64,000 nucleotides of DNA, taken from positions 1 through 64,000 of the forward strand of contig PFOM01000004.1 in assembly GCA_002792535.1 (NCBI GenBank), given 5' to 3'. The stretch comes from Candidatus Peregrinibacteria bacterium CG_4_10_14_0_2_um_filter_38_24 (GTDB lineage Bacteria; Patescibacteriota; Gracilibacteria; UBA1369; LOWO2-01-FULL-3). The translations under genes were made by a program, and so were the position numbers. Each line of letters opens with the position of its first letter. The first letter of the stretch is position 1. The notes beneath the pieces were generated by a model that had not been told where the DNA came from, ran no database searches, and saw only the letters and a list, made by a program, of their open reading frames with translations. Below, piece after piece: positions 51,259 through 60,597 of the stretch.

Positions 51259-53124
51259 ATGGATAATAAAAAAGGACAAAATGTTGGGATAAATCCGTTT
51301 GCAGATGATGCGAATGTTGCAGGTGGGGCTCAGTTTCCCGATGATGCTGTTCCAAATGAAGATAAAACTTCCAAAAAGAAGGAGAAAAAGATGAGAAAGC
51401 CTAAGGTTATTGATCAAGATTTGGAGGAGGATAAGATGGAGGTTAAGCATAAAACTAAGAAAAAAATTAAAGGTTATGAGAATGATGTTAAGCAGTATGT
51501 GAGTGAAGTTGCGTCAAAGGGACAAAGGTCTGAATTTAAAGATTCTCTTGAGGAGGAAGGCGTTATGGCCGATAGTGATATTGGCGTTAAGAAGAAACGA
51601 AAGAGGAAGAGAAGGAAGAAAAAGGTTGTTGCTGATAATATTGAGGAGGAAAATGTTCCTTCTGTTGGGGCTACTGAGGCTAGTCCTGAGGCGGATGATT
51701 TTGCCGAGGAAGCTGTCCCTGAAGTTGTTGATGAAGAGGATTCGAAAGATATGGATATTGAGTTGGATGATGAAATTGTTGAAGAACCTGTGGAAGAACA
51801 AAAATTTGAAGCTGTGATTCCTAAGGAGGAAGAAGATGTGGCCGTGAAAAAGGCTGTGGTTCCTTCGGAACCTGAGGTCGTTGAACCTGAAAAAGTTGTA
51901 GTGCCACCAGTGCCACCAGTGCCTGAAGAAGCGCCTGATATATCGGAGACTTTTAATCCTTTTGGAGACGGTGTTGTGGATGATGATGATATCTCCAAGG
52001 AATCTACTGTCGTTGAAGAAAAAAAAGATGAAGGTGCTTCTATAAATCCTTTTGCTGAAACTTCTCAGAAAGAATTGGAAGATCCGAAATGGAAGGAAGA
52101 AAAGCCTAAGGAGGAAGTTGTTGAAGAGGTCTCACAAGCGCCTGCTACTACGCCTGAAGTTGTTGAGGCGAGGATAGTGCACGAAGAGCCGAAAAATGTT
52201 GAGCCGGAGGTTAAACCTATGTCTAAAATATCACCTGAGGTTATAGCGTCTAGTGAGTTTGATGATGGGGGATTCTTTTATATGCTTGAACAAGCTGGGA
52301 TAACGAAGGGCAAAATTCTTGGGGTTTTTGTGGCGTTGGTTCTTGTAATCCTTGGAATTATCGGGATATTTTATGTGCCATTTGGAGATATTTTTGGAGG
52401 AGGTGAAAAAACTGAGACCTTAGCGGAAGATCAGCAGAAAGAGGAAAAACAAGATGTCCAAAAGCCTGTTGTGGGAACTCCTGAAGTCAAAGAGGGTACG
52501 GATGCTTTGAATATGAGTGAAATTCTTGGTAATGAATATGACTATTTGATTCTTGGTAGTAATAAAATTTTGGGTGCGTTTTTTGCATTGAAACTTGGTG
52601 GGGAATTCGTGAGTCCTGAGCATAGATTTGCTTATTACATGCGGTATTTGAATGAAATGCAAAATCTATATGCTACTGATATTTATAAATTTTTGGATCA
52701 ATCGTATGACAGGAGGGCATCTCTGACGAGTTTTTTGACTAAAATGAAGAGTGAAATAGACAATGCCAAGCAAATTCAAAATGAGGTCGCAAAGGCGGCG
52801 GCAAATATAAATGTGGCTAGTCTTTCGGCTGGGGAGCAGAGAGATCTTTTTGAGAAAGAATTTTTTGCGGATACAAAAGATTTGAGAGGACAAGATTCTT
52901 TCAATAATCTTGAAAAATTTGTAGGGTTTTCGCAAAGTGCAATAAGACTTCGTGCTTATTACAAAGCCTATAATTACATTTCTGACATGTACATAAATTC
53001 TATTAAGAAACTTGAACCAAGGTATAAAGATATTTCTGCGAATTTTGATGCATTAGTGAGGGGTATACACGTTTTTGATATACCGGACTCCGATATAAAT
53101 GCAATTATTCGTTTATCTCAATAG
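51259..53124 (+). CDS. Large acidic/basic low-complexity protein with one membrane helix
   Basis: 621 aa. Residues 1-345 are disordered-looking, with alternating blocks of Lys/Arg (KKKRKRKRRKKK at about 113-124) and Glu/Asp/Val/Pro. A membrane helix at about 355-377 (GVFVALVLVILGIIGIFYV) is followed by a helical C-terminal domain (about 410-621; GSNKILGAFFALKLGGEF, FDALVRGIHVFDIPDSDINA). A likely bitopic protein with a long cytoplasmic tail and an extracellular helical domain. A short motif INPFAD/INPFAE recurs (residues about 11, 269). No family recognised. Confidence 0.7.
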   Translation: MDNKKGQNVGINPFADDANVAGGAQFPDDAVPNEDKTSKKKEKKMRKPKVIDQDLEEDKMEVKHKTKKKIKGYENDVKQYVSEVASKGQRSEFKDSLEEEGVMADSDIGVKKKRKRKRRKKKVVADNIEEENVPSVGATEASPEADDFAEEAVPEVVDEEDSKDMDIELDDEIVEEPVEEQKFEAVIPKEEEDVAVKKAVVPSEPEVVEPEKVVVPPVPPVPEEAPDISETFNPFGDGVVDDDDISKESTVVEEKKDEGASINPFAETSQKELEDPKWKEEKPKEEVVEEVSQAPATTPEVVEARIVHEEPKNVEPEVKPMSKISPEVIASSEFDDGGFFYMLEQAGITKGKILGVFVALVLVILGIIGIFYVPFGDIFGGGEKTETLAEDQQKEEKQDVQKPVVGTPEVKEGTDALNMSEILGNEYDYLILGSNKILGAFFALKLGGEFVSPEHRFAYYMRYLNEMQNLYATDIYKFLDQSYDRRASLTSFLTKMKSEIDNAKQIQNEVAKAAANINVASLSAGEQRDLFEKEFFADTKDLRGQDSFNNLEKFVGFSQSAIRLRAYYKAYNYISDMYINSIKKLEPRYKDISANFDALVRGIHVFDIPDSDINAIIRLSQ

Positions 53125-53134
53125 GGAAAAGTAG

Positions 53135-53140
53135 TATACT
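53135..53140 (+). promoter_or_regulatory. -10 box for rel
   Basis: TAGTATACT contains TATACT at 53135-53140, 30 bases before ATG 53170. The -35 region (TTTATC around 53112) is weak. Confidence 0.4.
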
Positions 53141-53169
53141 TTGTTTGGGTATTTTTTCTTGAACATAGT

Positions 53170-55371
53170 ATGGTTCAAAAGGTTTCAAAAAAAGTGAAAT
53201 TATTTGATTCTGAGCGGTTTGAGCGTGCGCTTTCTCTTGCGAAGAATCATGACGCTTGTTGTATCTCCGCGCTGGACATCTTGGTGCCTATGAATCCAGA
53301 TGAGGATACGGTTATTGCCTTGCTTGTGAAGGATCTTTTTCTTAGAGAAATTTTGACGGAAAAAGAGATTGAGGAATCTTTTGGAAAAGTTGTATTGGAT
53401 CTTATTCTTGCTGTAACCAAGATCGAGACTTTGAGTTATAAAGAAAATGATCGGACTTCCAGACTTGAGATTTTGAGAAAAATGTTTTTGACGATGGCTA
53501 AGGATATCAGGGTTGTTTTGATGAGTTTGGCTTGTAGGCTTCATAAACTTAAAGATTTTCATGGAGTTTCGGATCATGTCGCATTTGCAAAGGAAACTCT
53601 TGATTTGTATGCGCCTATCGCGGATAGGCTTGGAATTTATAATGTGAAAACAAGTCTTGAGGATCTTTCTTTTAAGTATACGAATCCTGTTGAATATAAA
53701 AATGTCTCAGGAAAACTGAAGGAATTAAAGAAGAGTTGTGAAATCTCTATAGCTTGGATTAAGAATAGATTAACGGATTTTTTTGCGAATCGGGGAGTGA
53801 TTGCTGATGTTTCAGGTAGAATAAAAGGTGTTTACAGTATTTATAAAAAACTTAAAAAGAAAGGACTGAATTCTCCTGAGGATTTGTATGACATTTTTGC
53901 AATAAGAGTTGTTTTACCTGAGAAAAAAGACTTGTTGGGGAATTTTCAAGTTGAACATCTGTATTCTGTGTTGGGTCTTGTCCATAGCGAGTGGAGGCCT
54001 GTTACAAGAAGATTTAAGGACTACATCGCCGTTCCAAAAGCAAATGGATACAAGAGTCTGCATACTGTCGTTTTGGGGCTTGCTCCAAAGGATATGGATC
54101 AGCCTGTTGAAATACAAATTAGAGATGAAAAAATGCACATGGATAGTGAGTTTGGGATCGCTTCACATTGGGTTTATAAACAGAATGGGAATTCAAGTGT
54201 GGAGGCGCTTAAGGCTTATTCTGATTGGGTGAAGGGAATTGCTGATATTCGGGAGGGGCTTAATGATTTGGATGTTTTCAAAGATAAAATATTTGTGTTA
54301 ACTCCGCGTGGGGAGGTTCGTGATTTGATTGCTGGATCTACTCCTATTGATTTTGCGTATAGTGTTCATACCGACATTGGGAATAGATGTATTATGTCAA
54401 AAGTTGACGCTAAGATTGTGCCTCTTGATTACGAGCTGAAGAATGGAGAAGTGGTTGAAATTATTACGAGAAGTGATGCAACGCCGAAATTACAATGGCT
54501 TTCTGTTGTCAAAAGCGGGTTTGCGCGAAATAGAATAAAGGCTTATTTTAGCTCTTTAAACAGGGATAATAATATAAAACTCGGGCGTGATATTTTGAAT
54601 ACTTATTTGGAAAGAATTGGGAAACCTTTTTTGGATCAGAATTATAGTATTTTGAAAAGATATCTGGGGAAAAATTTGAATTTGGTGCAAAGAGAAACGA
54701 TTCTTGAGGAAATAGGGAAAGGTGGAAGGCCTGCACATGAAATTGTTAAGAAAATTTATCCTTACGAGGAAGCTGTTGTTCATTCCGTCGTCATGCCTGC
54801 GAAGGTCATTAAGAAGCCAAAAAAAGGTGGTCTTGAACAGAGCGTTGTTATAGAAAAACAGGTTTTGATTGGTGGAGAAGAAGGGCTTCCTATAAAATTC
54901 GCTGCATGTTGTGAGCCAAAATTTGGAGATAATATTCTTGGATATGTGACGCGCGGAAATTGTGTTACGGTTCACAAAATGGATTGTAAGATGATTGGGG
55001 CTCTTAATTATGATAGATTTGTCGCTGCTCATTTTAAAAATATTTCTGACGAAGGGCCGAAATATATTGTGGGGATCAAGGTTGTTGTTATGTCTAGAAT
55101 AGGGCTTATGAATGAGCTCACTGCGGAAATGGCCAAATTAAATATGACGATAAAAGATATTCAATTGAAGGAACTTGGGGATGCTGGGCTTCATGAGGAT
55201 TATTTTTTATTGGAAATGGATAATCTGGATAAGTTCGATATTATTATAGATAGGCTTGAAAATATAAATGGTGTGATGAAAGTTTCCAGAGCCAAAAAAG
55301 AAAATGAGAAATATGTCGCAAGCGCGCATGGAAGGCGAAAAACTTCTAGTGGTATAAAAAAGAAAGCTTAG
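53170..55371 (+). CDS. rel: RelA/SpoT-family (p)ppGpp synthetase with degenerate hydrolase domain
   Basis: 733 aa. The N-terminal HD domain (about 20-140) has lost its catalytic residues: the expected LLHD is ALLVKD, the EDT motif is absent, and LADRxHN is LACRLHK. The synthetase domain (about 200-340) is intact, with RIKGVYSIYKKLKKKG, LYDIFAIRVVLP, RFKDYIAVPKANGYKSLHTV and EIQIRDEKMHMDSEFGIASH. TGS (about 375-440; FVLTPRGEVRDLIAGSTPID) and C-terminal zinc-finger/ACT regions are present. RFKD is the form found in bifunctional Rel rather than EFDD of RelA, so this looks like a bifunctional ancestor that became synthetase-only. Confidence 0.9.
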   Translation: MVQKVSKKVKLFDSERFERALSLAKNHDACCISALDILVPMNPDEDTVIALLVKDLFLREILTEKEIEESFGKVVLDLILAVTKIETLSYKENDRTSRLEILRKMFLTMAKDIRVVLMSLACRLHKLKDFHGVSDHVAFAKETLDLYAPIADRLGIYNVKTSLEDLSFKYTNPVEYKNVSGKLKELKKSCEISIAWIKNRLTDFFANRGVIADVSGRIKGVYSIYKKLKKKGLNSPEDLYDIFAIRVVLPEKKDLLGNFQVEHLYSVLGLVHSEWRPVTRRFKDYIAVPKANGYKSLHTVVLGLAPKDMDQPVEIQIRDEKMHMDSEFGIASHWVYKQNGNSSVEALKAYSDWVKGIADIREGLNDLDVFKDKIFVLTPRGEVRDLIAGSTPIDFAYSVHTDIGNRCIMSKVDAKIVPLDYELKNGEVVEIITRSDATPKLQWLSVVKSGFARNRIKAYFSSLNRDNNIKLGRDILNTYLERIGKPFLDQNYSILKRYLGKNLNLVQRETILEEIGKGGRPAHEIVKKIYPYEEAVVHSVVMPAKVIKKPKKGGLEQSVVIEKQVLIGGEEGLPIKFAACCEPKFGDNILGYVTRGNCVTVHKMDCKMIGALNYDRFVAAHFKNISDEGPKYIVGIKVVVMSRIGLMNELTAEMAKLNMTIKDIQLKELGDAGLHEDYFLLEMDNLDKFDIIIDRLENINGVMKVSRAKKENEKYVASAHGRRKTSSGIKKKA

Positions 55372-55970
55372 AAATCCAATAATTTATTTAGATATTTTGA
55401 GATATAAGAATCTTCTTCTTTTGTTGTTTTAATTTTTTCTATTTCTGTGAAAGTTTTTGTCTTTATGAATTCGAAAAATTTGATGTATTTATCTGAAATG
55501 TGCATTGTGCTGTCTTTGAAGTTCGGAACGATTCCAAGTTTGTCCATGAGTTTTATTGCGAATGCGGTGTAGATTAAGTGTGGTTTTTTTGATGTCATTA
55601 AATGCATAATGGCTTTTCTCATGAGGCTTATCAGGTTTTTGTATTTTTGTTCTTCGAAAAGTAAGGCGTTTGCGATTTCCGCGATTTTTAATGCGCTTTG
55701 AAATGTTTCGAGTTTTTCAGCTTTTTTGAGAAGGGTTTCGTTGCTGGAAATTTCTGTTATGATTATGTTTTGTGGGCTGAAATAAAGGGAGACTTCTGCG
55801 ATGTTTAGCGTTTCGATGTGTCCCGTGAATTTGCTTAAAATTTTTCTTCCTCCTTTTGCGTATGCTTTTATTTTGCCTAATTCTTCCGAATATAAATAAA
55901 CAAGTCTATCGGATTCTCCGACATTCTTGTGGCCTAAAATTATGCATTTTGTGGTTACTGATTTAGATAT
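55368..55970 (-). CDS. recO: DNA repair protein RecO, without a canonical start codon
   Basis: About 200 aa. The frame reads TTKCIILGHKNVGESDRLVY, then LYSEELGKIKAYAKGGRKIL (the OB-fold region), then a helical domain to LLDF. This is a good match to RecO, the RecFOR mediator that loads RecA and anneals strands. The first ATG in frame (55622) is far inside the protein, and no ATG, GTG or TTG lies between the in-frame stop near 56050 and that point. An ATA at 55970 or ATT at 55940 would have to be used, or the start codon has mutated. It overlaps the end of ftsX and converges with rel (4-base overlap). Confidence 0.75.
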   Translation of the reverse strand: MSKSVTTKCIILGHKNVGESDRLVYLYSEELGKIKAYAKGGRKILSKFTGHIETLNIAEVSLYFSPQNIIITEISSNETLLKKAEKLETFQSALKIAEIANALLFEEQKYKNLISLMRKAIMHLMTSKKPHLIYTAFAIKLMDKLGIVPNFKDSTMHISDKYIKFFEFIKTKTFTEIEKIKTTKEEDSYISKYLNKLLDF

Positions 55971-56878
55971 TCGTGTACTGCGATTAGAGAACTTGTTACG
56001 CTTAATGCGATTGTTGCCAGAATTTCGCCTATGATGATTTTGATGATTTCAGAATTTTGGAATGTCATTGAAATTCCATAGGATGAGATGTCGATTTTTT
56101 GTGTGATTAATGCGAACATTCCAAGGCTTAGGACGATCGCAAGAAGTCCATAAATTATGCTTTCTATGATGAATGGAAGTCTGATGAAAGAATAAGATGC
56201 GCCAACGAGTTTCATTACTTCGATTTCTTTTTTGCGATTAAAAATCGTGATTTGGATTGCGTTTAAAATGATTAGTGCGCCTCCGACTATGAAAATTGCA
56301 ATGAGCCAGAATACGATTTGGCCTGCGAAATTTGTGATTTTTACGAGATTTTGTGCGGCGCTTGTGATGAGTGATGCGTTTTCGGAACTGTTCGCTTCAA
56401 AGTTTGAAAGGTAGGTACTGTATTTTTCTTGTGATAAAAATTCTGTTACGGTTTTGTAATATTTTGGATGTATGGTTTTTATGTTTATGCTTGCAGGAAG
56501 CGGATTTCCGAGGTTGTATTTTTCAAAGGCGCCTGAAATATCCGGATGTAATTTGTTGATTTGGGTGAGAGCGTCTTCTTTTGAAAAGTATGTGGCGCTT
56601 TCTACTCCTTCAATGTTTTTTAAATCATTTGTAATTGAAATCATTTGTTCGTAGGATGTGCTTTCTTTGAGGTAGGCGACGATGTCTATTTTTTTATTTA
56701 AATCTGAAAGTGCGTCTTGCGAAATGAAATTTACAAGTAAAATTGTGTTAAAAATGAGCAAAATAACCGCTATCACAAATATTACGGCTACTGATAAAAA
56801 TTTATTTCTCCATACATTCGAAACTGCGAGCGAAAAACCGCGTTTAATCAGGTTGAGTGATGAGGGTATTTGTTTCAT
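55955..56878 (-). CDS. ftsX: Cell division protein FtsX
   Basis: 307-aa membrane protein of the FtsEX complex that activates peptidoglycan hydrolases at the septum. N-terminal helix (about 25-50), extracellular domain (about 60-165; IDIVAYLKESTSYEQMISIT, VESATYFSKEDALTQI), then three helices (FWLIAIFIVGGALIILNAIQ, KEIEVMKLVGASYSFIRLPF). Standard architecture and length. ftsE is not adjacent: the gene before it is a nucleotidyltransferase whose 3' end overlaps it by 35 bases. Confidence 0.92.
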   Translation of the reverse strand: MKQIPSSLNLIKRGFSLAVSNVWRNKFLSVAVIFVIAVILLIFNTILLVNFISQDALSDLNKKIDIVAYLKESTSYEQMISITNDLKNIEGVESATYFSKEDALTQINKLHPDISGAFEKYNLGNPLPASINIKTIHPKYYKTVTEFLSQEKYSTYLSNFEANSSENASLITSAAQNLVKITNFAGQIVFWLIAIFIVGGALIILNAIQITIFNRKKEIEVMKLVGASYSFIRLPFIIESIIYGLLAIVLSLGMFALITQKIDISSYGISMTFQNSEIIKIIIGEILATIALSVTSSLIAVHEYLNQ

Positions 56879-57323
56879 GAGGATTTGGTTTACACTGTGA
56901 AAGATTATATTTAATTATTGAAGATTTGTACATATCAGGACGATATGGCTTTAGTCTGACGATTTTTGTTTCCAGTCCAAGCTCGATTATCATTTTGTCG
57001 AGTAAATATGTGAATGCGAATTGATCGTATCCAAGCGCGATAATGTTGGGTTTGTAATTTTTTATTACTTTTGTTTTATCTTTTGTGTCGCCCAAAATGA
57101 CTTTGTCCGCCCAAGATGTTTCTTCGAGTGCTTTCATTCTTTCTTTTTCGTTGTGGTCTGGAAGAGCGCCTTTGATTGTTTTTACTGTGTTGTCGCGCGC
57201 TATTATTGCGATGATTTCGTCACCAAGCTCGCGTGCTTGTGAAAAGAGATTTTCGTGACCGGCATGCAGGTAATCAAATGTTCCGAAGACCATTACCAAT
57301 TTTTTTTCTTTTTCGTTTTGCAT
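56844..57323 (-). CDS. Cytidylyltransferase-fold nucleotidyltransferase (RibL/TagD-like)
   Basis: 159 aa. The HxGH motif GTFDYLHAGHENLFSQAREL is at about 14-33, IALGYDQ at about 95-101 replaces the second nucleotide-binding motif, and LKPYRPDMYKSSII at about 123-136 supplies the basic C-terminal site. The combination resembles archaeal-type FAD synthase (RibL) and glycerol-3-phosphate cytidylyltransferase; FAD synthesis from FMN is the more likely of the two. The last 15 residues overlap ftsX and may not be conserved. Confidence 0.8.
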   Translation of the reverse strand: MQNEKEKKLVMVFGTFDYLHAGHENLFSQARELGDEIIAIIARDNTVKTIKGALPDHNEKERMKALEETSWADKVILGDTKDKTKVIKNYKPNIIALGYDQFAFTYLLDKMIIELGLETKIVRLKPYRPDMYKSSIIKYNLSQCKPNPHETNTLITQPD

Positions 57324-57345
57324 TTATTTTTTTAAAATTTTCTGC

Positions 57346-57651
57346 TTATAAAATTGTTGGAATCGCGAGATTTATGATTATTAGTGAGATCAAGGTGATT
57401 ATTATCAATGATATTAGGAAAATGTCCAGCGTTTTATGTGATTCTTCCGGATTAGTGAGGGATATTCTGAGGGAACATAGTCCATATATCATTCCTGTGA
57501 GAATGAATGGAATTTCCATGGTTTTGTTCACGATATAGCTTGTTTGTGCAAATATATTATTTGCTATAAGCATGCTGGATCCGAGATGGATGATTCCTAT
57601 CGCAATAAAGAAGATTAGGGAAACTCTTTTTATGTTGAGAAGTGTGTTCAT
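57346..57651 (-). CDS. Small three-helix membrane protein
   Basis: 101 aa with helices at about 10-30, 47-62 and 75-97. No family recognised. It is on the minus strand directly before the nucleotidyltransferase-ftsX-recO string (gap 22 bases), so it may be first in that operon. The gatC gene starts divergently 76 bases away. Confidence 0.6.
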   Translation of the reverse strand: MNTLLNIKRVSLIFFIAIGIIHLGSSMLIANNIFAQTSYIVNKTMEIPFILTGMIYGLCSLRISLTNPEESHKTLDIFLISLIIITLISLIIINLAIPTIL

Positions 57652-57727
57652 TTTTGTTTGTGGCTGTCAATGAAGGAATTTTAGCTTAGTTCTTGCTTTT
57701 TGGCTACTTTTTTTGTAGAGTTTCGGC

Positions 57728-58018
57728 ATGTTAACAGAAGAACAGGTAAGACATGTAGCGAAGCTTGCAAGGCTTAAACTAACCGACGAGGAGGTTAAAA
57801 AGTTTGCCGGACAATTATCCGGAGTTCTTGAATATGTGGATATTTTGAAGGAAGTTGATACGGAAGGAGTGGAAATTACGAGTCAGGTGACGGGTTTGAA
57901 GAATGTCATGAGAAAGGATGAGGTTGTTGCGAGTACGGCTACGAGAGAGGAACTTTTGGCTTGTAGTGAGCTTGAGGTTGATAGCAATCAAGTAAAAGTG
58001 ATGAATGCAATTAAATAA
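57728..58018 (+). CDS. gatC: Asp/Glu-tRNA(Asn/Gln) amidotransferase subunit C
   Basis: 96-aa GatC. Begins LTEEQVRHVAKLARLKLTDE, the family hallmark, and continues ILKEVDTEGVEITSQVTG and a short C-terminal helix. It stabilises GatA in the complex that converts Glu-tRNA(Gln) or Asp-tRNA(Asn) to the amidated forms, implying that GlnRS or AsnRS is lacking or supplemented. Overlaps gatA by 14 bases; gatB is not in this window. Confidence 0.93.
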   Translation: MLTEEQVRHVAKLARLKLTDEEVKKFAGQLSGVLEYVDILKEVDTEGVEITSQVTGLKNVMRKDEVVASTATREELLACSELEVDSNQVKVMNAIK

Positions 58019-59450
58019 ACTTAAAATTAGTGAGGCGGCAAAAGGGCTTAGAGAAGGTAAATTCTCTTGTGAGGATTTGATGAAAGATTGTTTGGCGGAG
58101 ATTTCTCTCAAGAATAAAGATTTGAATGCGTATATTTTTGTTGATGAGAAAATGGCTTTAGCTGAGGCAAAAGAGATGGATAAGAGGTTGGAAAAAGGTG
58201 AAGATTTGGGGCATTTGATGGGAATTCCTTGTGCGATGAAAGATATTTTTAATACGAAGGGAGTGAGGACTACCTGTTGTTCTCCTATGCTAAAAGATTT
58301 TGTTCCTCCATACGATGCGGAGGTCGTGAAACGGCTTAGGAATGCGGGAATGGTGATGATTGGAAAGACGAATATGGATGAGTTCGCGTGTGGTTCAAGT
58401 ACTGAACATTCATGTTTTGGTGTAACGAAAAATCCATATGATGTTTCGTGTGTGGCAGGAGGGTCGTCTGGGGGAAGTGCGGCGGCGGTGGCTTCCGATA
58501 TGTGTATTTATGCTACAGGAACTGATACAGGTGGGTCGATTCGTCAGCCTGCTTCACTATGCGGTGTTGTGGGAATGAAAGTGACTTATGGTCGTGTTTC
58601 AAGAAGTGGCGTGACTGCATTGGCTTCTAGCTGGGATACTATTGGTCATTTTGCGAAAAGTGTTGAAGATGCTGCAATTGTTTTAAATGTAACTGCAGGA
58701 AAAGATGCAAAGGATTCTACGACTCCGGATATAGAGGTTCCGGATTATACTTCGTTTTTGGGAAAAGGTATAAAAGGGCTTAAGATAGGGATTCCTAAGG
58801 AATATTTTGGAGAGGGAATTGACAGCGAAGTTTCTGATAAAGTAATGGAAGTTGTGGTGAAGTTGGAAAAAGAAGGTGCGAAAGTGGTGGAAGTTTCTTT
58901 GCCAATGACTAAATACGCGATTGCTGCTTATTATGTTTCAATGCCGGCTGAACTTTCTGCGAATTTGGAAAGGTACGATGGAATAAGATATGGGAAAAAA
59001 CCTGTAGGTAGCGCTCCGAAGGATTTGGTTGATTATTATTTTGCGGCTCGTGGAGAGGGATTTGGAAGTGAGATTAAACGTAGAATAATGATTGGAACTT
59101 ATGTTTTGTCGGCTGGATATTATGATGCGTATTATAAGAAAGCTCAGAAAGTTCGTACGTTAATTATTCAGGATTTTAATAAAGCTTTTGAACAGGTTGA
59201 TGTTTTGATTGCTCCTGTAAGTCCTTTCCCCGCATTTAAGATAGGGGAGTTGGCTGATGATCCACTTGCGATGTATATGGCGGATTCATTGACGCTTCCT
59301 GTTAGTGCGGCTGGTGTTCCTTCGCTTGCAGTTCCGGCGGGAATGTCGAAAAGTGGCTTGCCAATAGGCTTGCAAATCATCGCGCCGCAGTTTGAGGAGG
59401 GCAGGTGTTTTACGGTTGGGGATGTGGTTGAGAAAGTTCAAGCAGAATAA
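58005..59450 (+). CDS. gatA: Asp/Glu-tRNA(Asn/Gln) amidotransferase subunit A
   Basis: 481-aa amidase-signature enzyme that releases ammonia from glutamine. Catalytic elements: Lys in IPCAMKDIFNTKGVRTT, cis-Ser region CVAGGSSGGSAAAVASDM, nucleophile Ser in TGTDTGGSIRQPASLCG, and the C-terminal LPVSAAGVPSLAVPAGM. Full length. Starts within gatC and ends at the left arm of a long inverted repeat. Confidence 0.96.
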   Translation: MQLNKLKISEAAKGLREGKFSCEDLMKDCLAEISLKNKDLNAYIFVDEKMALAEAKEMDKRLEKGEDLGHLMGIPCAMKDIFNTKGVRTTCCSPMLKDFVPPYDAEVVKRLRNAGMVMIGKTNMDEFACGSSTEHSCFGVTKNPYDVSCVAGGSSGGSAAAVASDMCIYATGTDTGGSIRQPASLCGVVGMKVTYGRVSRSGVTALASSWDTIGHFAKSVEDAAIVLNVTAGKDAKDSTTPDIEVPDYTSFLGKGIKGLKIGIPKEYFGEGIDSEVSDKVMEVVVKLEKEGAKVVEVSLPMTKYAIAAYYVSMPAELSANLERYDGIRYGKKPVGSAPKDLVDYYFAARGEGFGSEIKRRIMIGTYVLSAGYYDAYYKKAQKVRTLIIQDFNKAFEQVDVLIAPVSPFPAFKIGELADDPLAMYMADSLTLPVSAAGVPSLAVPAGMSKSGLPIGLQIIAPQFEEGRCFTVGDVVEKVQAE

Positions 59451-59556
59451 AGGAAATGCCAAAAACATTCCCGAGAGCTTAGACTTCTTGTTTCGTGAAC
59501 AAGCTTTTGTCTAAAAAAACGTAATGCACTCTCGGAAATATTTTTGGCATTTCCTT
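59450..59556. repeat. 28-bp-arm inverted repeat between gatA and the TrmB-like gene
   Basis: Arms 59450-59477 and 59529-59556 match in inverted orientation at 26 of 28 positions. The 51-base interior carries nested hairpins TTAGAC/GTCTAA and CTTGTT/AACAAG. It lies between converging genes and could end transcription both ways. A second smaller structure at 59573-59625 contains GACG/CGTC and ATCGTGAT, the latter also seen in the palindrome of structured repeat copy 2. Confidence 0.8.
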
Positions 59557-59651
59557 ACGGATGTATTCAACTTTTCTAAATTATCCGACGCTTAGGACAT
59601 CGTGATGCTCGTCTTTTTTAGAAATATTTTCTCAAATATATTTCTTTCTTT

Positions 59652-60515
59652 TTAGAACAATGATAGATTCTTTCTGTAAATATCTTCAGCTGTTTCTTCT
59701 CTGTCTGCGATTAGGTTTTTTGTGCTTTTAATTGGTTGCAGGAGTTTTGTTTTGATGTCTTTGGATTTTTCCACTTCATCAAGGATTTTTGCGAATTTCC
59801 AGCACATGTCGAAGATTGCGCGTTGGCTGTTTGCGATTTGTTGGCTTTCTATAATCATTCCGATGAGTTCGTCTTTGAACGAAATGATTGCGACTTTGTC
59901 GTCGTAAATGTTTATTTCGTTTGTGAAATCGAATTGATCAGGGTTAATGATACGCATTTCACGGAAGTATTTTTGGTCCAGTTCATGCACTTTTTTGCCG
60001 TAATCGTCGTTTTGGCAAATTCCGCGTAGGAAGATTTTTTTCTTTGCTCTTTTCTCTACATATTCGATGTCGTAATTTGGCCATGCGTTTCTTATTTCCA
60101 GAGAATTTGAGTAATTTAAAATCTCGGTTTTGCTCGTAAGTGTGTCTGCATAAATGGCTTTTATACCTTCAATTCCTTCGAAATATCTTACTCGTGGATG
60201 TGACACATCGCCTGTTAATTTTTTTAGTTTTGGCAGTGCTATGCGAAGAGAATTTGTTCTTTTTTCAAATTCTTCAAGAAGAGTTTCCGGCTTGGTGGCG
60301 GTGAAATATTTTATTTGTTTCTTTGTGAAATGGCTTATTACGCCGCGTTGTTTTAGTTTTTCAAGAATGTCGTAAGTCGTGACTCTGTTTATTCCTGCTT
60401 TTTGTGCGATTTGTGAGACGGGGGAGGTGCCCGCTTCTGTTGAGGCAAGATAAACTTTCGATTCTTTATCTGTAAGGCCGAGGCTGGTAAGTATTTGAAT
60501 AAGCTCTTTTTCCAT
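59652..60515 (-). CDS. TrmB-family transcriptional regulator
   Basis: 287 aa. An N-terminal winged helix (about 5-75; [40 protein letters not shown]) of the TrmB type is followed by a helical linker (about 78-100) and a C-terminal sensor domain resembling the PLD-like TrmB ligand domain ([40 protein letters not shown]). TrmB regulators are common in archaea and Patescibacteria and often respond to sugars; the ligand here is unknown. An inverted repeat 83 bases upstream of its start is a possible operator. Confidence 0.85.
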   Translation of the reverse strand: MEKELIQILTSLGLTDKESKVYLASTEAGTSPVSQIAQKAGINRVTTYDILEKLKQRGVISHFTKKQIKYFTATKPETLLEEFEKRTNSLRIALPKLKKLTGDVSHPRVRYFEGIEGIKAIYADTLTSKTEILNYSNSLEIRNAWPNYDIEYVEKRAKKKIFLRGICQNDDYGKKVHELDQKYFREMRIINPDQFDFTNEINIYDDKVAIISFKDELIGMIIESQQIANSQRAIFDMCWKFAKILDEVEKSKDIKTKLLQPIKSTKNLIADREETAEDIYRKNLSLF

Positions 60516-60597
60516 GATGGTGTTGATTTATGAAATAGAGATTTTGTGACATCGATTGTATGTCTTTTTCTTGCGGTTTTCTTGGGTTTGCCGAAAT

